The notes: generated by a model not told the origin, from the letters alone. Counted from the first letter of the stretch, positions 24,397 to 35,720 are shown. The stretch is 64,000 nt of DNA from Welwitschia mirabilis (GCA_051453625.1 JBOZIK010000001.1:246342832-246406831), one strand, 5' to 3'. Numbers and translations: made by a program.

Positions 24397-25112
24397 TGTT
24401 CTTTTGAGCCATCAAAACTTTCTTAGATACTTTATTTGAGTACCCCCTTTCATGCATTTCTTAATTATTATTTTTTTCACATACTTCTTAAAAAAAAAAG
24501 AAAATAAAAGAAANNNNNNNNNNNNNNNNNNNNNNNNNNNNNNNNNNNNNNNNNNNNNNNNNNNNNNNNNNNNNNNNNNNNNNNNNNNNNNNNNNNNNNN
24601 NNNNNNNNNNNNNNNNNNNNNNNNNNNNNNNNNNNNNNNNNNNNNNNNNNNNNNNNNNNNNNNNNNNNNNNNNNNNNNNNNNNNNNNNNNNNNNNNNNNN
24701 NNNNNNNNNNNNNNNNNNNNNNNNNNNNNNNNNNNNNNNNNNNNNNNNNNNNNNNNNNNNNNNNNNNNNNNNNNNNNNNNNNNNNNNNNNNNNNNNNNNN
24801 NNNNNNNNNNNNNNNNNNNNNNNNNNNNNNNNNNNNNNNNNNNNNNNNNNNNNNNNNNNNNNNNNNNNNNNNNNNNNNNNNNNNNNNNNNNNNNNNNNNN
24901 NNNNNNNNNNNNNNNNNNNNNNNNNNNNNNNNNNNNNNNNNNNNNNNNNNNNNNNNNNNNNNNNNNNNNNNNNNNNNNNNNNNNNNNNNNNNNNNNTGTT
25001 CTTTTGAGCCATTAAAACTTTCTTGGATATTTTCTTTGAGTACCCCATTTTATGCATTTCTTAATTATTATTTTGTTCACATACTTCTTAAAAAAAAGAA
25101 AGAAAATAAAAG
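24397..25112. other. Contig overlap around gap 24514-24996
   Basis: About 117 bp before this 483-N run recur directly after it ('tgttcttttgagcca...gagtacccc'). Despite its estimated size, the gap may contain nothing. Confidence 0.8.
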
Positions 25113-27259
25113 AAAAAGATAGAATAGTGACCATGATTTATTGTTTTTGTGCTAAATACATGTTCATCATGATGTCCTATTATACTAGGGTAAATTTGCT
25201 CGAGAGGGACCTTTGGCAGTATTGGTAGCTTTAGGAAATCCACTGGGAGTTTAGTTAGCCATGCTTTGTAAGTTCCTACTTCTTTGACTATGGTTGCACT
25301 CCCCTTATCATGGATTAAAATAAAATACTTTAAGGCTATTAGATCAATTGTGTTCCTAGTATCATTAGAGGCATTTCTTAATTTCTANNNNNNNNNNNNN
25401 NNNNNNNNNNNNNNNNNNNNNNNNNNNNNNNNNNNNNNNNNNNNNNNNNNNNNNNNNNNNNNNNNNNNNNNNNNNNNNNNNNNNNNNATAAGTTCCTACT
25501 TCTTTGACTATGGTTGCACTCCCCTCATCATGGATTAAAATAAAATACTTTAAGGCTATGATATCAATGGTATTCCTAATATCATTAGGCATTTCTTATA
25601 TTCTAGATTTATTGTGCTTATAGTATTCCTACATGGTCATTTCACTTTTAAGTATTTGAGTGTGTTTTGGGGTGTTAGCAAGTGATTTTATTTCTGATAG
25701 ATTTTGATATTATTATTTATTATTTGAAAAAAATTAGTTACTTAGCATCATCATCATCACTGCCTATTTAAGTGGTACTTTATAAAGTATTTACATTATG
25801 TCATGCATTATTCTTTAAGTGATTTTATTATTTCTTGCATAAGAGTTTGCTTTATTTAAATTCAGGATAGGTATACAATCTTCTTCATGTTTCTAGGTTG
25901 TCCATTTCTATTTAGTTTTTTGTAGTTGTTTTCTTGGGTATTTCAAAGCCATTTCCATACTTTTTCATTACAAGTGATTAGAAATTAATCCTTTAGAAGT
26001 TTTCTAGTTAATTTTGTTTTTCATTTGCAATTTTTCTTTCTAAATGGCAATTTTATTCTTGTTAATAAAGTTTCTTTACTTTATGATAATAACGTTTCCC
26101 ATATTTTTTGGTATTAATTATTTATTTTTTTCCTTAATTTTTGATGCATGTAGAACTATTTTTCAATAATTATGAGATCATCACACATTCATCTTCCTTA
26201 GCTTGGTCTATTTACCTCCTTTATTATGCCTTTATTTATTATGATTCTTAGCCATTTCCCATATTTTAGAATTTTTTTCTATTCTTCTCAAACCTTTATG
26301 ATATTATTTGAGCTTAAATGACTTTGTTAATAATTCCAAAATCTCTGATCTTTTGAAAAAACCCTATCATCCTTTACGTCTTTCAAGCGACCATGTAGAT
26401 AACATACTAATATTTTTCAATAATAATCATTTTCATGTTTCATCTTTGTTAGATTAAACCTAATCACTCTTTTCATCCANNNNNNNNNNGCAATATAAAA
26501 TATATTTATTCATTTTCTTGAGGGGGCAGGACATATATTTTAAGCAAATTTCAAACTTTTAAGGTTATTTTTACATTTTCATGAGATATATATGTAGTGT
26601 ACTAATTTGATTCTAAATGCCTACTATTTGAGTGACATACATTATTCATATTATTTATTAAATCATGTATTTAATAGTAAAATACTTGTAGTATGTTTTT
26701 CTTGTAAGAATGATACAAGCAATTCATAAGAACATGGATTAAGAAATTAATGTTATGATTGATTAATTTTGATATATTTTCCTTGTAGATTATTCTTCTA
26801 AACTAAATGTTTGATTGATGAGTATCCTTTTTAAGTTATTACTTTTTTTTGATTATATATAAACATCATTTACCTAGGTTATTATGCTCATATCTTATGA
26901 TGACTATTTTTGTTATGGCATCTAATTTCTATCTTTTTAATGTGCTAAATGTTTTAACTAAGGTGCTAATTCACTAGTAACTATTTTAGTCTTATTTTCT
27001 AATGAGTATAGTTATAGGTAATTAATTTTATAGATAAATTTTTAAGAGTCTATCATTCACATTATTATCCAAACAACATATTGAATGACATTATGATCAC
27101 ATTATCTATTAAGATAAAACATTTGGTCTATTATATTTTGATATTTAATTTCCATAGTAAAATTTTTGAATTAATTTACATTTCCCTATTTAATTTTTAT
27201 CATAGTTAATCTGGCTTATAATTATAGTTGTTCACCTACTTTATCAAGGACTAATATGA
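25113..27259 (+). mobile_element. 3' non-coding region of the inner element
   Basis: 25190-25600 is the reverse-complement counterpart of 58080-58270 ('actagggtaaatttgctcgagagggacctttgg...' versus 'ctagggtacattttcctaagagggatctttgg' on the minus strand). 26400-26479 matches the minus strand of 57200-57270 ('aataatcattttcatgtttcat...gttagattaaacctaa'). No ORF was recognised. An overlap duplication (25268-25387 and 25488-25605) surrounds gap 25388-25487, and a 10-N gap lies at 26480-26489. Confidence 0.6.
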
Positions 27260-27274
27260 CTAGGTGGAGGGATA
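27260..27274 (+). promoter_or_regulatory. Polypurine tract
   Basis: CTAGGTGGAGGGATA immediately precedes the LTR start TGTTGTGATG at 27275, and 'aaggactaatatga' lies just upstream, as at the other family-A PPTs. Confidence 0.65.
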
Positions 27275-27969
27275 TGTTGTGATGTCAAATTATATGTTTT
27301 TAATGGAATATTTTGAGTACTTTTAAAGGATATTTAGATAAGTTTAAGTGTAATTTAACTATTATTAATAGTCAAGGAAATAATAATGGAAATGCATAAT
27401 CACTAGCACATGTGAAGGCATTTTAGATGATTTTTGATACTTAGCATTATAAGAAGATGTTAATGATTAATAAATCCAATTGGACTTGGTTGAAGAGCTT
27501 AGAAGACCTTATTTCGTATATTGCTTAGGTGATAGTATAGATGATAGCATATGTAAGCCAATAACAATGCCAGCTAAACCAAAAATAGAAGTTGATGTGG
27601 AACCTCTCTTGATATAGCATCATCCTTACCATCATTAGATGATAGATAAGATAACAACTATTTTTAGCAAATGCAACAAACTTTATATAATGTTTGTAAT
27701 TTGTTATGCACTTCGTTCATGCTTCTAGAATACTTGGTTCATCTATTAGATTATCTATTTTTATACTATTAATTTTCATAAAAATGTCCTTACCCTTGAT
27801 TTTGACTTTTTATCTTCTTTATCATTTAAAAATGTTATGATAGGAGATTGAAAGATAGAAGGTTCATTTATTCTTACAGAGAGAATATTTGTTGGTGTTA
27901 GGTTATGTATCCTTTAGTGAGGTGCTGCTACTACTTTAAAATAGGATGTTGGTTTAACATCAATGAAAC
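27275..27969 (+). repeat. Partial LTR (first ~695 bp) before gap 27970-28069
   Basis: It starts TGTTGTGATGTCAAATTATA and is colinear with the LTR at 28363 up to 'gatgttggtttaacatcaatgaaa', where the gap cuts it. It is clearly more diverged from 19183/28363 than those are from each other. After the gap the sequence restarts in the pre-PPT region rather than continuing the LTR, so this is either an extra element copy inside the inner element or a scaffolding error. Confidence 0.7.
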
Positions 27970-28069
27970 NNNNNNNNNNNNNNNNNNNNNNNNNNNNNNN
28001 NNNNNNNNNNNNNNNNNNNNNNNNNNNNNNNNNNNNNNNNNNNNNNNNNNNNNNNNNNNNNNNNNNNNN

Positions 28070-28362
28070 AGTGTTTTAGTCTTATTTTTAATGAGTATTA
28101 TTGCAAGTAATTAATTTTACAGAATGATTTTAAGGTACCTATCATCCCCATTATCATGTGGACAACACTATGGATGACACCATGGTTGTTTCATCTTTTA
28201 AAATCTTTTAATTTAGTTAATTTTGAGATTTATTCCTACATACTGAGATTTATGAACTTGAGTTACATTTTCGTAGATAGTATTTTAACTTAGTTAATTT
28301 GACTCGCAATTATATTCGTTTGCCAACTTTGTCAGGAACTAACAAGGCTAGATGGAGGACTT
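28070..28362 (+). mobile_element. 3' internal tail and polypurine tract of the inner element
   Basis: It aligns at roughly three-quarters identity by eye with 26985-27274 ('cttatttttaatgagta', 'agtaattaattttaca', 'aactttgtcaggaactaa'). It ends with the PPT-like GCTAGATGGAGGACTT next to the LTR start at 28363. Confidence 0.65.
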
Positions 28363-29778
28363 TGTCGTGATGCTAAATTATATGGTTTTGATAGGATATT
28401 TTGAGTAGGTTTAAGTAGAAAATAAGAATTATTAAGAGTTAAAAAGAAAATCATAAAAATGCATAAATACCAGTACTTTTAGAGGCATTTTGGATTATTT
28501 CTGATACTTCACCTTTTAGTGAGGAATTAATGAGCTTTAAGGTCAATTTAACTTAATGCAAAACTTCAAGAAGGATATCATCCCCTTCATTGTCTAGATA
28601 ATAGGATAGAATGATATCACTTATATGATGATTAGGATGCTAATTGAACCAACATAAAGGATAAATATAGAACTCTATTGATGTGGCATCATCCCCATAA
28701 TTGTCTAGATGATAACCAGGATACCATCTAATTTTAGCTAATGTATCAAACTCCAACAAACTTCTATAATATGTTATGCATGTTTTTCCATAGTTATTAG
28801 GGTTTTTTTAGTACCTGTTAGTTTTGTTTATTTATGAGTCTATATTTGTTAATAAATATTGACTATGACCTCAACTTCAATCATCTTTATTACATCATAA
28901 ATTCTTATGATAGGAGATCAGAGGGCCAAAGGTCCATTTGATAGTTATAGAGAGGGTTCTTACTTGGTATTGGATTGTGTTCTCTTTATTGAGGCACTAC
29001 TACTTTGTAATTAGATATTGGTTTAACTTTTAATGAAAATCTTTTTTCAATTTTATTCATATTTTTGTGCATATCCCTTATGATTTATATCACTTTGTTT
29101 TGGTGACAGCTTCATCTATAATATAGATCATGAGAGCAACCTTCAGTAAAGTTAAAAACATTAGTTTAGGATCTTGCATTGTNNNNNNNNNNNNNNNNNN
29201 NNNNNNNNNNNNNNNNNNNNNNNNNNNNNNNNNNNNNNNNNNNNNNNNNNNNNNNNNNNNNNNNNNNNNNNNNNNNNNNNNNTGATTTATATCGCTTTTG
29301 ATTTGGTGACAGCTTCATCTATAATATAGATCATAAGAGCAACCTTCAGTAAAGTTAAAAACATTAGTTTAGGATCTTGCATTGTATTTTATAGATTACA
29401 TCATTGCATTTTTTCATATTCTGTCTGATACACTTGATAGCTTAGGTTAATTTTAGTTAGTAATAGTTTCCTTGATTGATCTACATTATGCAGGACTAAT
29501 ATTTGTGACATAGATTTAGTAATCAAATGAATATTGCATTTAGGATAGTTTTCATTTGTATTTGTATTGTTTTTTTCACTTTGTTGATTTTTATTTTTAA
29601 ATGTTTACTTTGTTAAAAAGTAGTTCTCTAGCTTTGAGCTTAATGCCTTTAATGGATTATGACATTTAAGTACACTCCCATCTATATTAGTATGTTATGT
29701 TCTGTAATGTATATATTTTATTTGTGAATGGTAGAATCTTCTTGAGCATAATTATTTACACAAATATGCACTATAATA
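28363..29778 (+). repeat. 3' LTR of the inner element
   Basis: It starts TGTCGTGATGC and ends ACTATAATA, which aligns with ACTCCAACA of the partner LTR (terminal CA decayed to TA). The 5-bp GGCAT repeat follows. Gap 29183-29282 is flanked by a 103-bp overlap (29080-29182 and 29283-29385). True length is about 1.21 kb. Confidence 0.85.
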
Positions 29779-29783
29779 GGCAT
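29779..29783. repeat. Target site duplication GGCAT, right
   Basis: The partner of 19178-19182. Immediately after it the interrupted outer LTR resumes. Confidence 0.8.
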
Positions 29784-30688
29784 TATCCCCACCATTATTG
29801 GAATGACAAAAAGAATGACATCTAAATTTAGTCAATATACAAAAATTTATCAAATTCGTGTAATGTATCATGCACTTTTTATGTGCCATTAGAAATTTAT
29901 TTACATCTATTAGGTTTTCTATTTTTAAGTATGTTGTTGTTAATAAATATGGTTTACACCCTTAATTTTGATCATCTTCTTTGCATAAAAAATTCTTGTG
30001 AGAAGAGATCAGATAGTATAAAGTCTATCTATCAGTTGTAGAGAGGGTTCTTCCTTGGTGTTAAACTGTGTCTTCTTCATTGAGGTGCTATTGCTTTATC
30101 ATAGGATGTTAGTTTAACTTTCAACGAAAATATTTTTTTATTTTTATTCATTTACATGTCCCTTATGATTTATGTTTTTTATGATTTTATGATAGTTCCA
30201 TCATTGGTATAGGTCATCAAGAGCAACCTTTGTTAAGTTTGAAATCATTAGTTTAGGATTTACATTGTATTGAATTTATATTTCTTAGCTTAATCATTGC
30301 ATGTTTTTCATATTCTATTCAATGTACTTCATACTCTTAGTTAAGTAGGGTTAGTAATAACTTTCTTAATTGATATAAATTATGCAAGGCCAATTTTACT
30401 AATAGAGATTTGGTAGTCAGATAGATATTGCATCTAGAGTATATTTTATTTGCATTACATACTGTGTTTATTTTCTCACATTATTATTTTCATTATTAGA
30501 ACCATTAAAAGAAACACCTAAAAATACATTACTTAAATCAAATCTCTCACTTTAATCCTAGTTCCTTCAATGAATTATGACATTTGGGTTGACTCTCATC
30601 TTTATTACTATGTTGTATTTGTGCCTATAACTCTGATTGACAGGATTTAATAAGGGATGTAATGTTTCCATAAATACACATTACAACA
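29784..30688 (+). repeat. Right part of the 5' LTR of element O
   Basis: It begins 'tatccccaccattattgg', equivalent to 'catccccataattgtctag' at 28690, and continues colinearly ('agagagggttcttccttggtgtt', 'attgaggtgctattgcttta', 'tttagtaatcaga') to the terminus TTACAACA. A PBS remnant follows. It completes the LTR begun at 18837. Confidence 0.8.
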
Positions 30689-30690
30689 TC

Positions 30691-30710
30691 TTGCTTCCAT
30701 TATTAGAAAA
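30691..30710 (+). promoter_or_regulatory. Primer binding site remnant of element O
   Basis: TTGCTTCCATTATTAGAAAA aligns with the tRNA-Asp-type PBS at 20643 with several transitions and one indel. Its spacing from the LTR end is the same. Confidence 0.55.
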
Positions 30711-31114
30711 GCCTACAAGTAGTTTGAGTATATTAATTACTCAAGTAAATGCTTTGGAGTATAATACAAATATATATTTGTAGTAACATTGTATTTTTAT
30801 TATAATACTATAGCTTTTCTTTTCACATTTTCTCATGTTTTTCATTTTTTTTTTTTACATCTTACAAGCCTTTTGTCACTTATATGTTGTTAAGAATGAT
30901 ACATTTAGATGATGGCCTATAGTAAGGATTTCTTAACGATTTTTTATAGTTTTTTGTTTTTAATTTTTTGCTATTAAATAAGTCACTATCATCTCCTATA
31001 TTATCCATATGTCATATGAGGATGACTACTAGTTTTTGTTTTATTTTTATTTCTATGTTTATCAATTCTCTATTTTATATTTTTTATTTTCTATGTAATA
31101 ATCATATAGGTAAT

Positions 31115-32806
31115 CATTTAGATGATAACAGAGATGACAATTTCAAACACATTCTTGAGCATGTAGGAATATGGTACTCTCAAGTAAAAAGATTAGGTAT
31201 CAAAGGGAGTAAAACCTAATTAAAGAAAATATCAGAGAAGATCTAGTCAATTTTGAGCAAAACCTAGGTACACACACCCCAGGTATGCATAGAATTCTAA
31301 GAGTTAAACAAAAATAATTTTAGCTTTTGTTGTTTCAGAATCTAATTTTTTAAAAGAAAGAAATAGTATAGAAGAAAATTATTTTTCTTCATATTTTTTG
31401 AATTTAATGCAAAAATAAAACAAGTAGTGTAATTTGCCAGCCCAATCATGATAGAAATGTCTAATATAAATTATAATGAAAATACAAATGTTCCACTTAG
31501 GGATTTAATTTCCAATAGAAAACATGAAATTGAAAACCCTTTTGACTTATTTATTGGTGATGATATAGAATTAAAAAACTTAAATGCTTATTCAATATTT
31601 TTAGAAGATCCTAACGAAAATTATTTTCAACATCTTGCCAACATAGAATAACTAGTGATCACTTTAGAAAATTGAAAAAAAAGAATTAATAATATAACCT
31701 ACATGCTTATCTTTCTTTTTATACTTAGAGATTCTTATCACACTTATAGATAGAGTGAAACTTTGGCTTAAAACCATATCTTATAAAATCCTTAAAAAAT
31801 AGATTCAAGTACAAGAAGTTTTCATCAAAAGACTTATGATTGAGAGCATAGTTTAAAAAAAAAAAAAAAAGAAGTCACAAAATTTCAAAAATAACATAAT
31901 TAGTATNNNNNNNNNNNNNNNNNNNNNNNNNNNNNNNNNNNNNNNNNNNNNNNNNNNNNNNNNNNNNNNNNNNNNNNNNNNNNNNNNNNNNNNNNNNNNN
32001 NNNNNNCATTTAGGTGATAACAGAGATGACAATATCAAACACATTCTTAAGCATGTAGGAATATGGTACACTCATGTAAAAAGATGAGGTATCAAAGGGA
32101 GTAAAACCTAATTAAAGAAAATATTAGAAAAGGTCTAGTCAATTTTGAGCAAAACCTAGGTACACACACCCCAGGTATGTGTAGAATTCTAAGAGTTAAA
32201 CAAAAATAATTTTAGCTTTTATTGTTTCAGAATCTAATTTTTTAAAAGAAAGAAATAGTGTAGAAGCAAATTATTTTTCTTCATATTTTTTGAATTTAAT
32301 GCAAAAATAAAACAAGTAGTGTCATTTGAGAGCCCAATCATGATAGAAATGTCTAATATAAATTATAATGAAACTACAAATGTTCCACTTAGGGATTTAA
32401 TTTCCAATAGAAAACATGAAATTGAAAACCATTTTGACTTATTTATTGGTAATGATATAGAATTAAAAAACTTAAATGCTTATCCAATATTTTTAGAAGA
32501 TCCTAATGAAAATTCTTTTCAACATCTTGCCAACATAGAATAACTAGTGATCACTTTAGAAAATTGGAAAAAATAAAATTAATAATAGAACCTACATTAT
32601 TATCTTTCTTTTTATACTTAGAGATTTTTATCACACTTATAAATAAAGTGAAACTTTGGCTTAAAACCATATCTTATAAAAGCCTTAAAAACTAGATTCA
32701 AGTACAAGAAGNNNNNNNNNNTTTATCAAAAGACTTATGATTGAGAGCATAGTTGAAAAAAATAAAAAAAGAAGTCACAAACTTTCAAAAACAACATAAT
32801 TAGGAT
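31115..32806. other. Large contig overlap around gap 31907-32006
   Basis: 31115-31906 and 32007-32806 are near-identical over about 790 bp and meet at a 100-N run. Only one copy of the gag N terminus is likely real. Confidence 0.85.
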
Positions 32807-33320
32807 TATTCCATAACATATGAATGATTTATTATAGCTATACATTCTAATCCTATTGATGATTTTCCTACAAAACAACTAATAGATTATTTTTATAATG
32901 GATTCAATAGGGAAACCAAATAACTTGTAGATTCTTCATGTGATGATAACTTGATAAACTAAGATTTATATAATTCATGAATGTTGTTAAAAGATCTTAT
33001 TGAAATTATTTAAACTTTTCTTAAATCAAATTTTAAATAAAATTGAACTATAGGTCAAATGATAAATGACTTAAGAGAAGTAAACATGATAAGAATAAAG
33101 TTCAACATAATTCAATAACTGTAATCAAGGATTTCACTATTTATTTGGAAAAATATTCTTATATTATTTTAGATGCAATAGTATAAATTGAAAAAATGTG
33201 ACATAAACATATGTTATAGGTGAATATAACTCTCATATAACAAAAGAATAGCCCTTATTACCAACATGTAAATAGAAAATACTTGAAGAAGTATGTGCAT
33301 TTAGTCAAAGGAATTTAATT
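31200..33320 (+). pseudogene. Ty3/gypsy gag of element O
   Basis: Recognisable pieces, in order: NIREDLVNFEQN (31228), NVPLRDLISNRKHEIENPFD then LFIGDDIELKNLNAY (31490-31650; better kept in the second contig copy at 32319-32543), DYFYNGFNRETK then LVDSSCDDNLI (32880-32960), LLKDLIEII, and GEYNSHITKE with PLLPTCK (33222-33290). The (Q/D)YFY-x-G-(L/F)-N-x-(E/H) and D-x-S-C motifs are the capsid signature of Athila/Tat-type gag. The homologous minus-strand copies at 40600-42390 and 62100-63500 show the same order. The knuckle keeps its histidine but has lost cysteines. Many stops. A 792-800 bp overlap duplication (31115-31906 and 32007-32806) and a 10-N gap at 32712 complicate the N-terminal half. 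Confidence 0.8.
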
Positions 33321-33542
33321 TTTCCAAATCAAATGTAATATCAATAAGGAATGAGTGGGAAAAATAATTGGAAATATTTTGAGAATAGATTAAATAATTT
33401 AAACATTTAATCAAATAAATTTCAACCAATCTCTTTAAATTTTTAAAATCAAAATTAAGATGATAGAATTATGAACACAATAGAAGAGTTGAGAATAACT
33501 AACACAAAAAGTGAAAACTTAGTTAATGCATTCTAACAACCA

Positions 33543-33752
33543 ATGTTAGCCCTTCAAAGACTACAAGGATATCTTATAACTCAACCTTTTTTAAATCCAA
33601 ATGAGGTAAAAAGAGATTGTAAAATAATTAATAGAATACCACTTATCCATGGAACTTTAACTTCTAGAAATGATAAAGAAGGTAAGGAAGAGGATGACAT
33701 GGAAATATTGGAAACATATAATTTTCCTTCCACTGTAGATGAGCATTTATAA
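33543..33752 (+). pseudogene. Gag-protease linker segment of element O
   Basis: A 69-codon open piece, MLALQRLQGYLITQPFLNPN then EEDDMEILETYNFPSTVDEH. The minus-strand copy at about 61690-61900 has the matching LVLQRPQESLVTQTFSNPNE. The segment lies between the zinc knuckle and the retropepsin, with an acidic stretch as is common in this linker. No enzymatic motif. Confidence 0.55.
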
Positions 33753-34442
33753 AAGAATTAAAAAAAAAAAAAGACAAGCTACTACTTAGTTAAACACAAA
33801 TCCTACTTTTAATAAGTACTTAAAAGATTTAATTCAAAATGATAATATTAACTCACTATTTTAAAAGTCTTGCAAGAAAATCCTAAGTAATGGAAAAACA
33901 TACTTAAAAAACAAAACTTTTCTATTTCTAGTAGAGTCTTCCTTATACAATCTATAACTAACTTAGTCATATGAAAAGAACCTAAACTTAAAGACCTTAG
34001 GGTAGCTAGAGTAAGTATTACTTTAGAAGAAAATAAGNNNNNNNNNNNNNNNNNNNNNNNNNNNNNNNNNNNNNNNNNNNNNNNNNNNNNNNNNNNNNNN
34101 NNNNNNNNNNNNNNNNNNNNNNNNNNNNNNNNNNNNNACTATAGATGAGCATTTATAAAAGAATTAAAAAAAAAAAAGACAAGCTACTCCTCAGCTAAAC
34201 ACAAATCCTACTTTTAATAAGTCCTTAAAAGATTTAATTTAAAATGATAATATTAACTCACTACTTTAAAAGTCTTGCAAGAAAATCTTAAGTTATGGAA
34301 AAAGCTACTTAAAAAAAAAAGTTTTCTATTTCTAGTAGAGTCTTCCTTATACAATCTATAACTAACTTAGTCATACGAAAAGAACCTAAACTTAAAGACC
34401 TCAGGGTAGCTAGAGTAAGTGTTACTTTAGAAGAAAATAAGA
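33732..34442. other. Contig overlap around gap 34038-34137
   Basis: About 305 bp (33732-34037) recur at 34138-34442 ('agatgagcatttataaaagaatt...ttactttagaagaaaataag'). Confidence 0.9.
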
Positions 34443-34596
34443 AAATTAAAAAAAGTTTAATTAATATAAGATCAAGTGTAAGCATCATGTCTCTTCACAT
34501 TTATAAAAGAGTTGGTTTAGAATAAAGACTTAAACCTATAAAATCACTTTAGAATTAGCTAATAGATTAACTAAGAAAACTATAAAAATTATTAAA
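34400..34596 (+). pseudogene. N-terminal part of element O retropepsin
   Basis: It reads PKLKDLRVARVSITLEENKK, IKKSLINIRSSVSIMSLHIY and KRVGLE, then in a shifted frame TLELANRLTKKTIKIIK. The family pattern is D-[LI]-G-[AS]-S-[VI]-N-[IL]-MP-x(4)-[YC]-[RK]-x-L-GL. Here the catalytic aspartate is Asn and the glycine is Arg (NIRSS, 34463-34477), both G-to-A changes. The sequence stops at a gap just after KIIK. The next residues of the homologous protease resume at 46422, so this gene appears to be interrupted by 11.8 kb. Confidence 0.75.
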
Positions 34597-34696
34597 NNNN
34601 NNNNNNNNNNNNNNNNNNNNNNNNNNNNNNNNNNNNNNNNNNNNNNNNNNNNNNNNNNNNNNNNNNNNNNNNNNNNNNNNNNNNNNNNNNNNNNNN

Positions 34697-35330
34697 GTTT
34701 GTTACCTCCTTTTGTTTCTTATGGTTTCTTCACTCATGAATCTTTTAATGAATTTTTCTTAGACTTCTTCCCAAGTTTTTAAGCTTTTGTGGGATATGAT
34801 TTTTAACCAATTTTTTACTCTACCCTTTAATGTCATGGGAAACATTACTATATATGTTTTATTACTTATTTTTTATTCCCATTTCCCAAGGTGAGAATTA
34901 ATTGTTCTATATTTACTATGTATTGAAGGGGATCTTCATCATCTTATCCACTAAAAGTTGTAGGCATTTAAATTTTTAAACTTAATGTCATCTTCTAAGA
35001 GTAGTTAAAAAGGGGTTTGAATCTATCGTTTCTTATTGGCTAATAATTTCCTCAGGGTAAGGTTTACATTAGGAATAAGGGTATAAGATCCTACAACTTA
35101 TTTTTGCTTATAGGTAGCACTTGATATTGTAAACTAGTTTTCTTCTTCTATAGGGTTTTTATTAAGAAAATATGATTTAGAAAAAATAAATTTAAAAGGA
35201 AGATTGAGTGCACTTAGGGATTGCTTTACCAATTTATTTTCTATGTTCACAAGCCCTTCTTTAATGTTATTCACTATCAGTAACCTTTCTCTCTAATATT
35301 TCTTCTTAAGATTAATTATATTATAGTATC
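34697..35330 (-). pseudogene. Gag N-terminal half of a minus-strand family-A element
   Basis: The minus strand reads LLLEDDIKFKNLNAYNF, then VMFPMTLKGRVKNWLKIISH with KSLKTWEEV and EKFIKRFMSEETIR. This matches the gag at 40880-42390 (AKLWLKTIPHKSLKTW, ETFVKRFVSKEIVRK) and the general gypsy gag core (W-x3-L-x(4)-I-x-SW/TW). It is cut at the gap 34597-34696. It belongs to the element whose 5' LTR is 35721-36814. Confidence 0.75.
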
Positions 35331-35694
35331 CTATAAATAAAAAACAATAGAAAATAGATAAAAAATAACACTGTCATCTTTTCTATTATGGAGATGAAAA
35401 AGGGAACAACACAGAAAGAAATCAGAGAAAAGAAGTAAAATAGAAATCAAAATAGAAATTAAAAACTAGGAAAAAGAGAGTTGCCATCCTCCTAGTCATT
35501 CAAACGATCAAGATGATGATAGGGACTGATTTATTATAGAAAATTAAAATCTAAAAATAAAAATATAAATTAAAAAATTGCATGTAAAACCTAAGATTCC
35601 TAATAAAAATAAAATGTTACTACAAGTAAACAAACAAATAAAAATCTAATATACTCACCTAAATAATGACAACCCTTGTACTCATCAATTATCT

Positions 35695-35712
35695 TCTCTA
35701 GCAATGGCACTA
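35695..35712 (-). promoter_or_regulatory. Primer binding site, tRNA-Asp type
   Basis: The minus strand reads TAGTGCCATTGCTAGAGA. It differs from TGGCGCCGTTGCCGGGGA at six positions, all transitions. It lies 8 bp from the LTR end and is followed by GATAATTGATGAGTACAAGG, matching GGCTATTGAGGAGTACAAGG at the other minus-strand PBS. Confidence 0.8.
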
Positions 35713-35720
35713 ATTTTTAT

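Larger units (their letters stand above)
21368..24513 (+). pseudogene. Conserved retroelement ORF 'X', unknown function
   Basis: The reading frame starts MIEPSSSNLNITRREIIARW (open to 21643). It continues with interruptions through DFTSYSATSYNHFSKLQ and SPMSYYEEQPFPMDYYKEYD (21770-21900), a Glu/Lys/Asn-rich acidic middle (22300-23100), NQLKEYLHVSPFFPLVLPCK (about 23650) and CAFNDFYFQKQDLGYLGTLN with WGNPYI (23953-24050). It ends with ELYEVFISYITIKYCEDKM (about 24245-24303), FLIENPYLELN and LTKCSFEPSKLSWI. The same pieces recur in order at 7495-7800 (-) and 59736-60720 (-), more weakly at 46960-47260 (+) and 39040-39260 (-). No zinc knuckle, retropepsin, RT, integrase, chromodomain or clear signal peptide is visible. 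Copies elsewhere sit just after protease. Candidates are an env-like ORF or a captured host fragment; I cannot name it. Three gaps with overlap duplications (22182, 23508, 24514) and one at 22916 disrupt it. Confidence 0.6.
19183..29778 (+). mobile_element. Inner Ty3/gypsy element nested in the 5' LTR of element O
   Basis: It is bounded by two LTRs closely related to each other (19183-20639 and 28363-29778) and by the direct repeat GGCAT. The internal part has a PBS at 20643, a leader, the X-type ORF (21368-24513), a 3' non-coding region shared with the minus-strand family-A copies (about 25190-26480) and a PPT before the last LTR. No gag zinc knuckle, protease, RT or integrase was found in it. 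An additional LTR start with its own PPT (27275-27969) lies inside, followed by a gap, so the 3' half is rearranged or misassembled. Confidence 0.75.

Noticed and set aside
24452-25057. Apparent long ORFs on both strands across 24514-24996
   Set aside because: They consist almost entirely of N and are open only because the gap has no stop codons. The same applies to 16235-16618, 53650-54121 and 58866-59756.
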